From assembly GCF_020544465.1 (NCBI RefSeq), contig NZ_CP066126.1, positions 372,001-436,000 on the forward strand: a DNA stretch of 64,000 bases, given 5' to 3'. Positions 16,805 through 25,519 of this stretch are shown one piece after another (position 1 is the stretch's first letter; every line of letters starts with the position of its first letter). The position numbers were made by a program, and so were the translations under genes. This DNA is from Chromobacterium rhizoryzae (GTDB lineage: Bacteria; Pseudomonadota; Gammaproteobacteria; Burkholderiales; Chromobacteriaceae). The notes below the pieces were generated by a model, which worked only from the letters and a program-made list of their open reading frames with translations, had not been told where the DNA came from and searched no databases.

Positions 16805-17959
16805 ATGCGCCTTCAAGACCTGCCTGCCGCCCTGATGGATCTTTCCGCCACCCACCGCCGCCGCCAACGCGCGGTCGTCGACAGCCCGCAGGGGGTTGAA
16901 GTGGTGGTGGACGGACGTTCCTATGTTTCTTTCGCCAGCAACGATTACCTCGGGCTGGCCGATCACCCGGCCCTGGTGCGCGCCGCGCAGCAGGGCCTAG
17001 AGCGTTGGGGAGTGGGCGGCGGTTCATCGCATCTGCTGGCCGGCCACTTCAGCGTGCAGCAAGAAGCCGAGGAGGCGCTGGCGGAATTCGTCGGCCAGCC
17101 GGCGGCATTATTGTTCGGCTCCGGCTACGCGGCCAATCTGGCGATTGTCAGCAGCTTGCTGGATCGCGGCGACGCGGTGTTCGCCGACCGGCTGAACCAC
17201 GCCTCGCTGAACGACGCCTGTAGGCTGAGCCGCGCCGAGTTCAAACGCTTCCATCACAACGATTTGACGCAGCTGGAGCGCTTGCTGGCCGAGTCCGACG
17301 CCAAAACCAAGCTGATCGCGGTGGAGTCGGTGTACAGCATGGACGGCGACGAAGCGCCGCTGCCCGCGCTCTTGGCGCTGGCCGAGCGTTACGAGGCCTG
17401 GCTGTACGTGGACGACGCCCATGGTTTCGGCGTGCTGGGCGAGGGCCGCGGCGCGCTGGCCGAGCACGGCCTGTCCAGCCCGCGGCTGATTTACATGGCG
17501 ACCCTGGGCAAAGCCGCCGGCGTGGCCGGTGCCTTCATCGCCGGCGGCGCTGATCTGGTGGAATGGCTGATCAATGCGGCCCGCAGTTATATCTACACCA
17601 CTTCCCAGCCGCCGGCGCTGGCCTGTGCGATCTTGGCCAGCCTGCGCCTGATCGCCGAGGCCGACGAGCGGCGCGCGCGCTTGCGCGAATCGATAGCAAT
17701 CATCAAATCCGGACTATCCGAGTCCAAATACTCCGCAGGGGCTTCCCGAACGCCGATTCAGCCACTTATCATAGGCGGCGATGAACAGGCGTTGGCCTTG
17801 GCCGCCCGTCTGCGCGACCAGGGTTTGTGGGTGCCGGCGATCCGCCCGCCCACGGTGGCCGCAGGGACGGCGCGCTTGCGTCTGTCCTTGTCGGCCATGC
17901 ACCAGCCGGAACACTTGCAGCGCCTGCTGTCCTGTATTCAGCACGTCGCGGCGTCCTGA
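16805..17959 (+). CDS. bioF: 8-amino-7-oxononanoate synthase BioF
   Basis: PLP enzyme that condenses pimeloyl-ACP with alanine, the first step of biotin ring assembly. From the ATG at 16805 it is 384 residues, the exact length of E. coli BioF; the longer frame back to 16685 is unsupported. SFASNDYLGL, GSGYAANLA, VDDAHGFGVLG and the lysine in MATLGKAAGVAGAF (about residue 236, Schiff base) are all in place. A 72-bp gap leads to a c-di-GMP-type gene. Confidence 0.96.
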   Translation: MRLQDLPAALMDLSATHRRRQRAVVDSPQGVEVVVDGRSYVSFASNDYLGLADHPALVRAAQQGLERWGVGGGSSHLLAGHFSVQQEAEEALAEFVGQPAALLFGSGYAANLAIVSSLLDRGDAVFADRLNHASLNDACRLSRAEFKRFHHNDLTQLERLLAESDAKTKLIAVESVYSMDGDEAPLPALLALAERYEAWLYVDDAHGFGVLGEGRGALAEHGLSSPRLIYMATLGKAAGVAGAFIAGGADLVEWLINAARSYIYTTSQPPALACAILASLRLIAEADERRARLRESIAIIKSGLSESKYSAGASRTPIQPLIIGGDEQALALAARLRDQGLWVPAIRPPTVAAGTARLRLSLSAMHQPEHLQRLLSCIQHVAAS

Positions 17960-18031
17960 GCCGACGCGCCCATGGGGAGGGGCGCGCCGGCATGGCCGGA
18001 TTTTCCAGCTAACTCATACTACGATAATCAC

Positions 18032-20881
18032 ATGAAGAGCATGGCTGAATATCTGGCGACGCCAGAGCAGGCCGCCGCTATGGCGCTGTCTCTGCTGCAA
18101 GAGCAGGGAGGGGTGCGCGTTGCCGCGGTCTGGCGGCAGCTGGGGGCGGCTTGGCAGCTTTTGGCCGCGCTGGGCGACGCCGACGCCTTGCCCGGCGCGG
18201 AAGCGCTGGCGAGCGGGGACAGGCTGGATGCCGGCTGCGAGGCGATGCCTTTGCGCGCCGGCGAGCAAGTGCTGGGTTGGCTGGTGTGGCGCGGCGACGC
18301 CGGTCCGGCGTTGAATCCATCCGCCGCCTTGCTGTGCGCCCATCTGCTGTGCGCGCGGCTGGGCGCGGAGCAGGTGGCCTCGCGCGAGGCCAACGAGGCC
18401 TTGTTCGATATTTCTCAGCTGGCCGAAGAGTGTGGCACCATCGATCAGGTATTGCCCGGCCTGCACCGGCAGATGATGCGGCTGATGGACGCCAGCAACT
18501 TCTACATCGCCCTGTACGACGATGAAGCCCAGGTCATCCACTTTCCCTTCTACATTGACCAGCGCGATCCCGCGCCGCCCGCCAGCGACGCCATTTTCCC
18601 GCTGAGCGGCCACGCCCAGTCCCTGACCGCCTGGTTGATACGCGGCGGCAAGCCGGTGGTGTTGAGCCGGGAGCGCCTGTTGGAAGTGTGTCAGCAGGAG
18701 GGCCTGAGCCGGCAAGGGCTGTTGCCGGCCAGCTGGATGGGCGCGCCGCTGGCCAATGCCGGCGGCCATGTCATCGGCGCGGTGGTGCTGCAGCTGTACG
18801 AGGATCAAACGCCGCTGACCTCGGCCGAGCAGCAGTTGTTTCTGTTCGCCGCCCGCCATGTCGGCTTCGTGCTGGAGCGGGTCTTGCACCGCAGCCAGCT
18901 GGAGCGTCAGGTCTGGCTGCGCACCAGCGAGCTGGAGGGCGCCAACGCGAGGCTGCGCGCCGAGGTGGCCGAGCGCAAGCGCGCCGAGCGTTTCCAGGGC
19001 GCCTTGTTCCGGATCGCGGAACTGTCCAATACCAGCTTGTCGCTGGAGGCCTTTCTCGGCGGCCTGCACCGCTTGCTGGCCGAGATGGTGCCGGCGCGCA
19101 ATTGCCTGGTGGCCTTGTACGACCAGACCGAGGATTGCATCAGCTTCCCCTATTGCGCAGACGAATACGCGCCGCCGCTCAAGCCGCACCGGCCGGGCAA
19201 GGGCTTCGTCGAACAGGTGCTGCACAGCGGCCGGCCCTTGTTGATCGACCCCTATTCGCAACAGAACCGCCAGCCGGACGCCGACGAAGAACTGCCCCGG
19301 CCCAAGAGCTGGCTGGGCGTGCCCCTGTATTGCGGCACCGATCTTCTGGGCGTGCTGGCGGTGCAAAGCTATGAAGACGACGTGGTCTACAACTTCCGCG
19401 ACCAAGAAGTGCTGGAGTTCGTCGCCAACCACATCGGCGCGGCGCTGACCCGGGTCAAGGCGCTGGAGAGCCTGCAAACCGCTTACGTGGAACTGGAGCA
19501 GCGGGTGCGCGAGCGTACCAGCGAGCTGGACGCGGTCAACGCCCAGCTGGAGTTCGACAGCCTGCACGATCCGCTGACCAAGCTGCCCAACCGCAGCTAT
19601 TTTTCCAAGGCTTTGCGCCGGGCCTGGGAGGCGTACGCGAATGGCGGCGGCGAACGCTTCGCGGTGTTGTTCATCGATCTGGACCGCTTCAAGCTGGTCA
19701 ACGACACCCTGGGCCATCTGGCCGGCGACCACCTCTTGTTCGAGGCCGGCGCGCGCATCCGCTCCTGCCTGCGTCATTACGATTTCCTGGCGCGGCTGGG
19801 CGGCGACGAATTCGCGGTGCTGATGTTCGGCATGGACGGCGGCGGCGACTGCGAGCGCATCGCCCAGCGCATCGTCAGCGAGTTCGAACGGCCGGTGATC
19901 CTGGCGGGGCGGGAGGTGTTCTCCACCGCCAGCGTCGGCGTGGTGCTGGCGGACCATGAGCATTACCACAAGGCCGACGATCTGCTGCGCGACGCCGACC
20001 ACGCGATGTATTGCACCAAACAGCAAGGGCGGCAGGGCTATACCCTGTTCAACCACGAGTTGCGCATCAATCAGGCGGACCAGCTGGCGATGGAGAGCGA
20101 ACTGCGGCGCGCGCTGGAGGAGGAGGGGCAGCTGCAGCCGTATTTCCAGCCCTTCATCGACGGCGACAGCGGCGAGCTGGTGGGCTTCGAGGCCTTGGCT
20201 CGCTGGCAGCACCCGCAGCGCGGCCTGATTTCGCCCGGCCTGTTTTTACCCATCGCCGAGGAAAGCGGGCTGATCACCCGGCTGGACCGCTATATGCTGA
20301 ACGCGGCCTGCGCCCAATTGAGCGCGTGGCGCGTTCAGGGCCGGGTGGGGCCGGAGGTGGCCTTGCACATCAATCTGTCCTCGGCCCATTTCCACGATCC
20401 GGAACTGGCGGCCTGGATAGGAGAGCGCATCCGGCATTACCGGCTGCCGCCGGCGACGCTGCACCTGGAAATCACCGAGAGCGCGCTGATCGATCAGCCG
20501 GAAATCGCCGCCACCGTGATGCACGCGCTGCATGAACTGGGCGTGAGGCTGGCGCTGGACGACTTCGGCACCGGCTATTCGGCGCTGTCCTATCTGCACC
20601 GCTATCGTTTCGACGTGCTGAAGATAGACCAGTCCTTCGTCTTCGATCTTGACCGCACCCAGGAGTCGGCGGCCATTGTGCGCGCCATCCTGGCGCTGGC
20701 CAAGGCGCTGGATCTGGAGGTGGTGGCCGAAGGCGTGGAAACCGCCGCCCAGCTGGCCATGCTCAAAAAAATGGGCTGCGGCAAGCTGCAGGGTTTCTAC
20801 TTCGCCGCCCCGGCGCCGGCGGAGGGCGTGGACTGGGAGCGGCTGGCCCGCTTCCGGCAGGAGTTCCAGAGTGAGCGCTAG
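18032..20881 (+). CDS. GAF-GAF-GGDEF-EAL cyclic di-GMP turnover protein
   Basis: A 949-residue cytosolic signalling protein from the ATG at 18032. Two GAF sensor domains (about 120-275 and 325-475) are joined by a coiled segment rich in E and R. The GGDEF domain follows, with intact GGDEF (590-594) and an inhibitory I-site RHYD at 581-584. The EAL domain (about 700-940) has EAL at 720-722, DDFGTGYS and VVAEGVET. Both cyclase and phosphodiesterase motifs look intact, so direction of activity is open. No membrane segment is present, so it should sense small cytosolic ligands. It lies inside the biotin gene group and overlaps the next gene by 11 bp. Confidence 0.92.
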   Translation: MKSMAEYLATPEQAAAMALSLLQEQGGVRVAAVWRQLGAAWQLLAALGDADALPGAEALASGDRLDAGCEAMPLRAGEQVLGWLVWRGDAGPALNPSAALLCAHLLCARLGAEQVASREANEALFDISQLAEECGTIDQVLPGLHRQMMRLMDASNFYIALYDDEAQVIHFPFYIDQRDPAPPASDAIFPLSGHAQSLTAWLIRGGKPVVLSRERLLEVCQQEGLSRQGLLPASWMGAPLANAGGHVIGAVVLQLYEDQTPLTSAEQQLFLFAARHVGFVLERVLHRSQLERQVWLRTSELEGANARLRAEVAERKRAERFQGALFRIAELSNTSLSLEAFLGGLHRLLAEMVPARNCLVALYDQTEDCISFPYCADEYAPPLKPHRPGKGFVEQVLHSGRPLLIDPYSQQNRQPDADEELPRPKSWLGVPLYCGTDLLGVLAVQSYEDDVVYNFRDQEVLEFVANHIGAALTRVKALESLQTAYVELEQRVRERTSELDAVNAQLEFDSLHDPLTKLPNRSYFSKALRRAWEAYANGGGERFAVLFIDLDRFKLVNDTLGHLAGDHLLFEAGARIRSCLRHYDFLARLGGDEFAVLMFGMDGGGDCERIAQRIVSEFERPVILAGREVFSTASVGVVLADHEHYHKADDLLRDADHAMYCTKQQGRQGYTLFNHELRINQADQLAMESELRRALEEEGQLQPYFQPFIDGDSGELVGFEALARWQHPQRGLISPGLFLPIAEESGLITRLDRYMLNAACAQLSAWRVQGRVGPEVALHINLSSAHFHDPELAAWIGERIRHYRLPPATLHLEITESALIDQPEIAATVMHALHELGVRLALDDFGTGYSALSYLHRYRFDVLKIDQSFVFDLDRTQESAAIVRAILALAKALDLEVVAEGVETAAQLAMLKKMGCGKLQGFYFAAPAPAEGVDWERLARFRQEFQSER

Positions 20882-21500
20882 CGGATGGCGGCGTTGGCCG
20901 CTGGCGTTCAACCGCTGGCGCTACAATCTGTACGCGCCGGTCTACGACCGGGTGGCGCAGGCCTTCGCCGCGCGCCGGCGCCGCTCCATCGCCCTGCTCA
21001 ACCCGCAGCCGGAGGAGCGCATCCTGCTGGTGGCGGCCGGCACCGGCCTGGATCTGGATTTCATGGTGCGTTGCCGACATGTGGCCGCCATCGACATCTC
21101 GGACGGCATGCTGGAGCGGCTGAGCGCCCACGCCGCGGCGCTGGGCATGGCGGTGGACGCCAGGGTGATGGACGCGCAGGCGCTGGATTTTCCCGACGCC
21201 AGCTTCGACGCGGTGGTCTTGCATCTGGCGCTGGCGGTGGTGCCGGACCCGCAAGCCTGCATCCGCGAAGTGGAGCGCGTGCTCAAGCCCGGCGGCCGGG
21301 CGGCTGTGTTCGACAAATTCCTGCCCGACGGCCGGCGGCCGTCCTTATTGCGCAGCGCCGGCAATCTGCTGTCGCGGGCGATCGCCACCGATATCAACCG
21401 CCGGCTGGAAGATATCCTGGCGGCTTGTCGTTTGAGCAAGGTTCATGACGAAGATGCCGGACTAGGTGGTTTCTTTCGCATCGCGATCTTGCGAAAATGA
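20871..21500 (+). CDS. Class I SAM-dependent methyltransferase
   Basis: A 209-residue methyltransferase. The only start that fits the conserved part is GTG at 20871, overlapping the preceding stop by 11 bp. The SAM-binding fold shows LLVAAGTGLDLDF (motif I, with A in place of the more usual G), AIDISDGMLERL (motif II), MDAQALDFPDASFDAVVLHLAL and REVERVLKPGGRAAVFDKF. The N-terminal RWRYNLYAPVYDRVAQ resembles UbiE/phosphatidylethanolamine N-methyltransferase-type enzymes. The substrate is unknown. Coupling to the GGDEF-EAL gene and position just before bioH suggest one transcript. Confidence 0.85.
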   Translation: MSASGWRRWPLAFNRWRYNLYAPVYDRVAQAFAARRRRSIALLNPQPEERILLVAAGTGLDLDFMVRCRHVAAIDISDGMLERLSAHAAALGMAVDARVMDAQALDFPDASFDAVVLHLALAVVPDPQACIREVERVLKPGGRAAVFDKFLPDGRRPSLLRSAGNLLSRAIATDINRRLEDILAACRLSKVHDEDAGLGGFFRIAILRK

Positions 21501-21524
21501 AGGTTTCACCCCATCTGGTCGTCC

Positions 21525-22289
21525 ATGAGTCTGTTTGTTGAAACGCTGGGCCAAGGCCCGGACGTGGTCCTGTTGCACGGCTGGGGCCTGCATGGCGGCG
21601 TGTTCAGCCGCGTGGCGGCGCGCTTGGCCGCCAGTCATTGCGTGCATCTGGTCGACCTTCCCGGTCACGGCGCTTCCGCCCCGTTGGCCTCCTTCGACGC
21701 CGACGCGGTGGCCGATCTGCTGGACCAGGCCTTTCCATTGCCGCTGCAATTGGTGGGCTGGTCGCTGGGCGGTTTGATCGCCCAGCACTGGGCCGCTCGC
21801 CATCCGGACAAGATCAAGAGCCTGGCCTTGGTGGCGACCAGCCCGCGCTTCGTGCGCGACGACAGCTGGCCGCACGCGCAGGAGCGCAAGTCCATCGAAG
21901 CGGTGGCCGCCAGCCTGGACGGCGCCTTCGAGCAGACGCTGGAGCGTTTTCTCGCCTTGCAGATGATGGGCGCGCCGTCGGCGCGCGACACCCTGAAGGC
22001 CTTGCGCGCGGACTTGTTCGCCCACGGCAGGCCGCAAGGCCTGTTGCCGGCGCTGGAGCTGCTGCTGACGGCGGACGCGCGCGCGCTGGCCGGACGCATT
22101 CAATGCCCGGCGGGCCTGTTCTACGGCGCTCGCGACGCCATCACCCCGATAGGCGCCGGCCGTTGGCTGGCCGACGCGCTGGGCGACGCCCGGCTTTATG
22201 AATTTCCGCAAGCGTCGCACGCGCCGTTTCTGTCGCACGAAGCCGAATTCGTCGCCGCGCTTGCCCAGCATTTGGAAGCCCATGCATGA
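21525..22289 (+). CDS. bioH: Pimeloyl-ACP methyl ester carboxylesterase BioH
   Basis: Alpha/beta hydrolase that removes the methyl ester from pimeloyl-ACP, ending the BioC-primed pimelate route. It has 254 residues. The nucleophile is serine 80 in GWSLGG; the acid is in GARDAITP near residue 205, and the base in QASHAPF near 232. The HGWGLHGGVF oxyanion region is at residues 18-27. Its stop overlaps the bioC start (ATGA), matching their consecutive pathway roles. Confidence 0.94.
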   Translation: MSLFVETLGQGPDVVLLHGWGLHGGVFSRVAARLAASHCVHLVDLPGHGASAPLASFDADAVADLLDQAFPLPLQLVGWSLGGLIAQHWAARHPDKIKSLALVATSPRFVRDDSWPHAQERKSIEAVAASLDGAFEQTLERFLALQMMGAPSARDTLKALRADLFAHGRPQGLLPALELLLTADARALAGRIQCPAGLFYGARDAITPIGAGRWLADALGDARLYEFPQASHAPFLSHEAEFVAALAQHLEAHA

Positions 22290-23188
22290 CTGAAGCGTTT
22301 TACACCGACAAGGCGCGAGTGCGCGCCTCGTTCGAAAAGGCCGCCGCCAGTTACGACTCCGCCGCGGTCTTGCAGCGCGAAGTCTCCGACCGGATGTCCG
22401 AGCGGCTGGACTACATCAAGTTTCAGCCGCAAGTGGTGCTGGACGCCGGCGCCGGCACCGGCTACGGCTCGGCCCAGCTGCGCGCCCGCTACCCGGACGC
22501 GCGCGTGGTGGAGCTGGATCTGGCGCAGGCGATGCTGCAAGCCTCGCGCGCCAAGCAGCAAAGCGGCGACGGCCTGTTGAAGAAACTGTTCCGCCCCAGC
22601 CTGCCGTGGCAGGTGGTGGCCGACGTCGAGCGCCTGCCGCTGGCCGACGCCAGCGTGGACATGATCTGGTCCAGCCTCACCATCCAGTGGGTCAATGTGC
22701 CGGACAGCGTGTTCGCCGAATTCCGCCGCGTGTTGAAGCCCGAAGGCATGCTGATGTTTTCCACCCTGGGCCCCGACACCTTGCATGAGCTGCGCGGCGC
22801 TTTCGCCGGCGTGGACCGCGCCACCCACGTCAACCAGTTCATCGACATGCATGATCTGGGCGACGCGCTGATGCGGGCCGGTTTCGCCGAGCCGGTGATG
22901 GACATGGAAAAAATCGTGCTGACCTACGGCCGCGCCCGCGAGGTGATGGCGGACCTGAAGGCCATAGGCGCGCACAACGCCACCAGCGGCCGCGGCCGCG
23001 GCCTGATGGGCAAGCACGCCTGGCAGCGGGTGGAGGCGGCCTACGAGAGCCTGCGCCGCGACGGCAAGCTGCCGGCCACCTACGAGGTAGTGTACGGTCA
23101 CGCCTGGAAGGGCGGCGACAAGAAGCTGGCCAAATTCAGCGAGGACGGCCGCCAAGTGATCGAGTTCGTCAAGAAGCGGCCGGACTAA
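22286..23188 (+). CDS. bioC: Malonyl-ACP O-methyltransferase BioC
   Basis: Methylates the free carboxyl of malonyl-ACP so that fatty acid synthesis can extend it to pimeloyl-ACP methyl ester. It is 300 residues, slightly longer than E. coli BioC. The N-terminal VRASFEKAAASYDSAAVLQREVSDRM is the BioC signature; SAM motif I is VLDAGAGTGYGSAQL, and WSSLTIQWVNVPDSVFAEFRRVLKPEGMLMFST follows. It is coupled to bioH and followed 4 bp later by a GNAT gene. Confidence 0.95.
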   Translation: MTEAFYTDKARVRASFEKAAASYDSAAVLQREVSDRMSERLDYIKFQPQVVLDAGAGTGYGSAQLRARYPDARVVELDLAQAMLQASRAKQQSGDGLLKKLFRPSLPWQVVADVERLPLADASVDMIWSSLTIQWVNVPDSVFAEFRRVLKPEGMLMFSTLGPDTLHELRGAFAGVDRATHVNQFIDMHDLGDALMRAGFAEPVMDMEKIVLTYGRAREVMADLKAIGAHNATSGRGRGLMGKHAWQRVEAAYESLRRDGKLPATYEVVYGHAWKGGDKKLAKFSEDGRQVIEFVKKRPD

Positions 23189-23192
23189 GGCG

Positions 23193-23738
23193 ATGCCGAC
23201 CATCCGCCTGGCCGCGCCCAAGGATGCCGGCTGCCTGGCCGCCTTGTCGATTCAAGTGTGGCTGAGCACCTACGTCACCGACGGCGTCCGCCGGGACATG
23301 GCCGACTATGTGCTGAGCGAATTCACGCCGGCCAATTTCGAGGCGCTGATCGCCAGCCCCTCGCATCATCTGCTGGCGATGGAGCAAGACGGCTTTCTGC
23401 TCGGCTACGCGCTGATGAAGCTGGACAGCCCCTGCCAAGGCTGCGACTTCCCCACCGTGGAAGTGTGCAGGATCTACCTGGTGGAAAGCCGCACCGGGGA
23501 GGGCCTGGGCCGGCGTTTGCTGGAAGCGGCGCGGCAATGGGCGCTCGCCCTTCCCGAACCCGCGCGTTTGTGGCTGACGGTGTGGCACCGCAACGAGCGC
23601 GCGATCGCCTTCTACCGCCGGCTGGGCATGACCGTCCACGGCGAATGCCATTTCGAATTGGAGGGCGCGCGGCATCTGAATTACGTGATGCTGGACTGCG
23701 CGCCCGTTGGGGCGGTTCCAACCACCGCCGATGCCTGA
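23193..23738 (+). CDS. GNAT family N-acetyltransferase
   Basis: A 181-residue acetyltransferase of the GCN5 fold. The acetyl-CoA loop appears in EVCRIYLVESRTGEGLGRRLLEAARQWAL (about residues 90-118), followed by LWLTVWHRNERAIAFYRRLGM. The acceptor substrate is not predictable. Starting 4 bp after bioC, it is likely the last or next-to-last gene of the biotin-group transcript; nothing in the sequence links it to biotin. Confidence 0.88.
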   Translation: MPTIRLAAPKDAGCLAALSIQVWLSTYVTDGVRRDMADYVLSEFTPANFEALIASPSHHLLAMEQDGFLLGYALMKLDSPCQGCDFPTVEVCRIYLVESRTGEGLGRRLLEAARQWALALPEPARLWLTVWHRNERAIAFYRRLGMTVHGECHFELEGARHLNYVMLDCAPVGAVPTTADA

Positions 23739-23756
23739 AAGCCCGATGAAATCATG

Positions 23757-24653
23757 ATGAGCAAACACACTCTCCGCCCCTGGCTGTTGGCGGGCATGGC
23801 CGCACTGTTGTCGGCTTGTTCCACCTTGTCCTCCCCTCCCGCGGCGCAGCCACCGAAGCCGGCGCTTAAGCCCAAGATCGGCTTGGCGCTGGGCGGCGGC
23901 GCGGCCAAGGGCTTTGCCCACGTCGGCGTGATCAAGGTGCTGGAAGCCGCCGGCCTCACGCCCGATCTGGTGACCGGCACCAGCGCCGGCAGCGTGGTCG
24001 GCAGTCTGTACGCCTCCGGCCTCAGCGGCATGCAGCTGCAAAGCCGGGCGATTCAACTGGACGAATCCAATCTGACCGATTGGACCTTGTCGAGCAAGGG
24101 CGTGATCAAGGGCGAGAAGCTGCAGAACTGGATCAACGCTCAGGTGGCCAACAAGACCATGGAGCAATTGCCGCGCCCGTTCGGCGCGGTGGCCACCGAA
24201 CTGGACAGCGGCCGCAAGGTGGTGTTCCGCCTGGGCAACACCGGCCAGGCCGTGCGCGCCTCGGCCAGCATTCCCAACGTCTTCCTGCCGGTGAAGATAG
24301 GAAACAAGAGCTATGTGGACGGCGGCCTGGTCAGCCCGGTGCCGGTCAGCGCCGCGCGCGAGATGGGCGCGGACTTCGTCATCGCCGTCGATATCTCGGC
24401 GCGGCCGCGCAAGGGCGCCGCCACCGGCTTTTTGTCCATGCTGGATCAGAGCCTGAACATCATGAACGGGCCGGCGCTGGCGCAAGAGCTGAAGCAGGCC
24501 GACGTGGTGATCCGCCCGCAAGTGCAGAATATCGGATCCGCTCAATTCGACGCGCGCCATCAGGCTATTCTGGAAGGAGAGCGCGCCGCGCAGGCGGCGC
24601 TGCCGCAGATCAGGCAATTGCTGCAGCAAAAAGCCGTTGCCATGAATAAGTAA
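23757..24653 (+). CDS. Patatin-like phospholipase family lipoprotein (RssA-like)
   Basis: A 298-residue protein with a lipoprotein signal (LLSAC, cysteine 21), so it is likely anchored in the periplasm. The patatin catalytic parts are present: oxyanion motif GLALGGGAAKGFAHVG, nucleophile serine in GTSAGS, and the aspartate dyad partner in YVDGGLV. It resembles RssA/YchK-type esterases, which lack a proven substrate. An ATG one codon earlier (23754) is equally possible. The neighbouring GNAT gene ends 15-18 bp before. Confidence 0.9.
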   Translation: MSKHTLRPWLLAGMAALLSACSTLSSPPAAQPPKPALKPKIGLALGGGAAKGFAHVGVIKVLEAAGLTPDLVTGTSAGSVVGSLYASGLSGMQLQSRAIQLDESNLTDWTLSSKGVIKGEKLQNWINAQVANKTMEQLPRPFGAVATELDSGRKVVFRLGNTGQAVRASASIPNVFLPVKIGNKSYVDGGLVSPVPVSAAREMGADFVIAVDISARPRKGAATGFLSMLDQSLNIMNGPALAQELKQADVVIRPQVQNIGSAQFDARHQAILEGERAAQAALPQIRQLLQQKAVAMNK

Positions 24654-24743
24654 TGGCATAATGCTGCCGGGCTGGCCCTGCATTGCAGCATGGCCGGCCG
24701 CCTTCCATCAGCAACCGCAGGCCCGGCCTGCCTGGAGACCTGA

Positions 24744-25397
24744 ATGATCAAGCTTTACGGCGCTGCGCTGTCCCCTTATTACAACAAGGTCAAAATCGCC
24801 TTGCTGGAAAAGGGCGTCAACTTCCAAGAAATCCTCACCGCCCCTTCGCAGCAGGAAGAACTGCTGGCGAAGAGCCCGATGGGCAAGATTCCTTTTGTCG
24901 AAGTGGGCGGCCACGCCATGGCGGAGTCATCGGTGATCCTGGAATGGCTGGAGGACGCCTATCCCACCGCCTCCTTGCTGCCGCCGACGCCGAACGGCCG
25001 CGCCCACGCGCGCCAGCTGAGCGCGATGCTGGATTTGTACGTGCTGATGCCGGCGCTGCCTTTATACCGCCATTGGCTGTTCGGCAGCCCGCTGGAAGCG
25101 GGCGCGATCGACGCCGCGCGTCAGCAGATCGCCCGTGGCGTGGCCGCCTGCGCCCAGTTGCTGGATTACGGCCCTTGGGCCTGTGGCGAGGATTTCAGCA
25201 GCGCCGACATCGGCGCCGCCTGCGTCCTGCCGGCGCTGGAGCAGATGAGCAAGGCCTTGCTGGGCGAAGACCTGACCGCCGGCTTCCCCGATCGCGACGC
25301 CTATCTGCAGCGCCTGTCCGCCCGCAAGAGCGTGAGCCGGACCTGGAGCGAGTGTGAGGCGTCCTTGACCGCGTTCCGCGCGCGTCAGCAGCAATAG
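24744..25397 (+). CDS. Glutathione S-transferase family protein
   Basis: A 217-residue cytosolic GST. The thioredoxin-like N-terminal domain (1-80) starts MIKLYGAALSPYYNKVKIALLEKG and contains the glutathione-contact segment MGKIPFVEVGGHAMAESSVILEWL; a helical C-terminal domain follows with ADIGAAC. The active residue is probably the serine at the end of the first strand (ALSPYYNK). The substrate is unknown. A 90-bp gap precedes it, so it may have its own promoter. Confidence 0.9.
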   Translation: MIKLYGAALSPYYNKVKIALLEKGVNFQEILTAPSQQEELLAKSPMGKIPFVEVGGHAMAESSVILEWLEDAYPTASLLPPTPNGRAHARQLSAMLDLYVLMPALPLYRHWLFGSPLEAGAIDAARQQIARGVAACAQLLDYGPWACGEDFSSADIGAACVLPALEQMSKALLGEDLTAGFPDRDAYLQRLSARKSVSRTWSECEASLTAFRARQQQ

Positions 25398-25519
25398 GGT
25401 AAACCGCAGGACAGGACCGACCCGCTTGCCGGCATTCGGCGTTTGAGTAATTATAGAGCTCAAACTCCAATCAAGTGTTTGCCCCTGACGCAAACGCCTT
25501 GCCCAAGCGGGAGGCCGTG

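Noticed and set aside
18014..20212. 732-residue minus-strand frame opposite the GGDEF-EAL gene
   Set aside because: Composition is that of a codon shadow (His, Gln, Ala, Arg rich) and all conserved motifs are on the plus strand.
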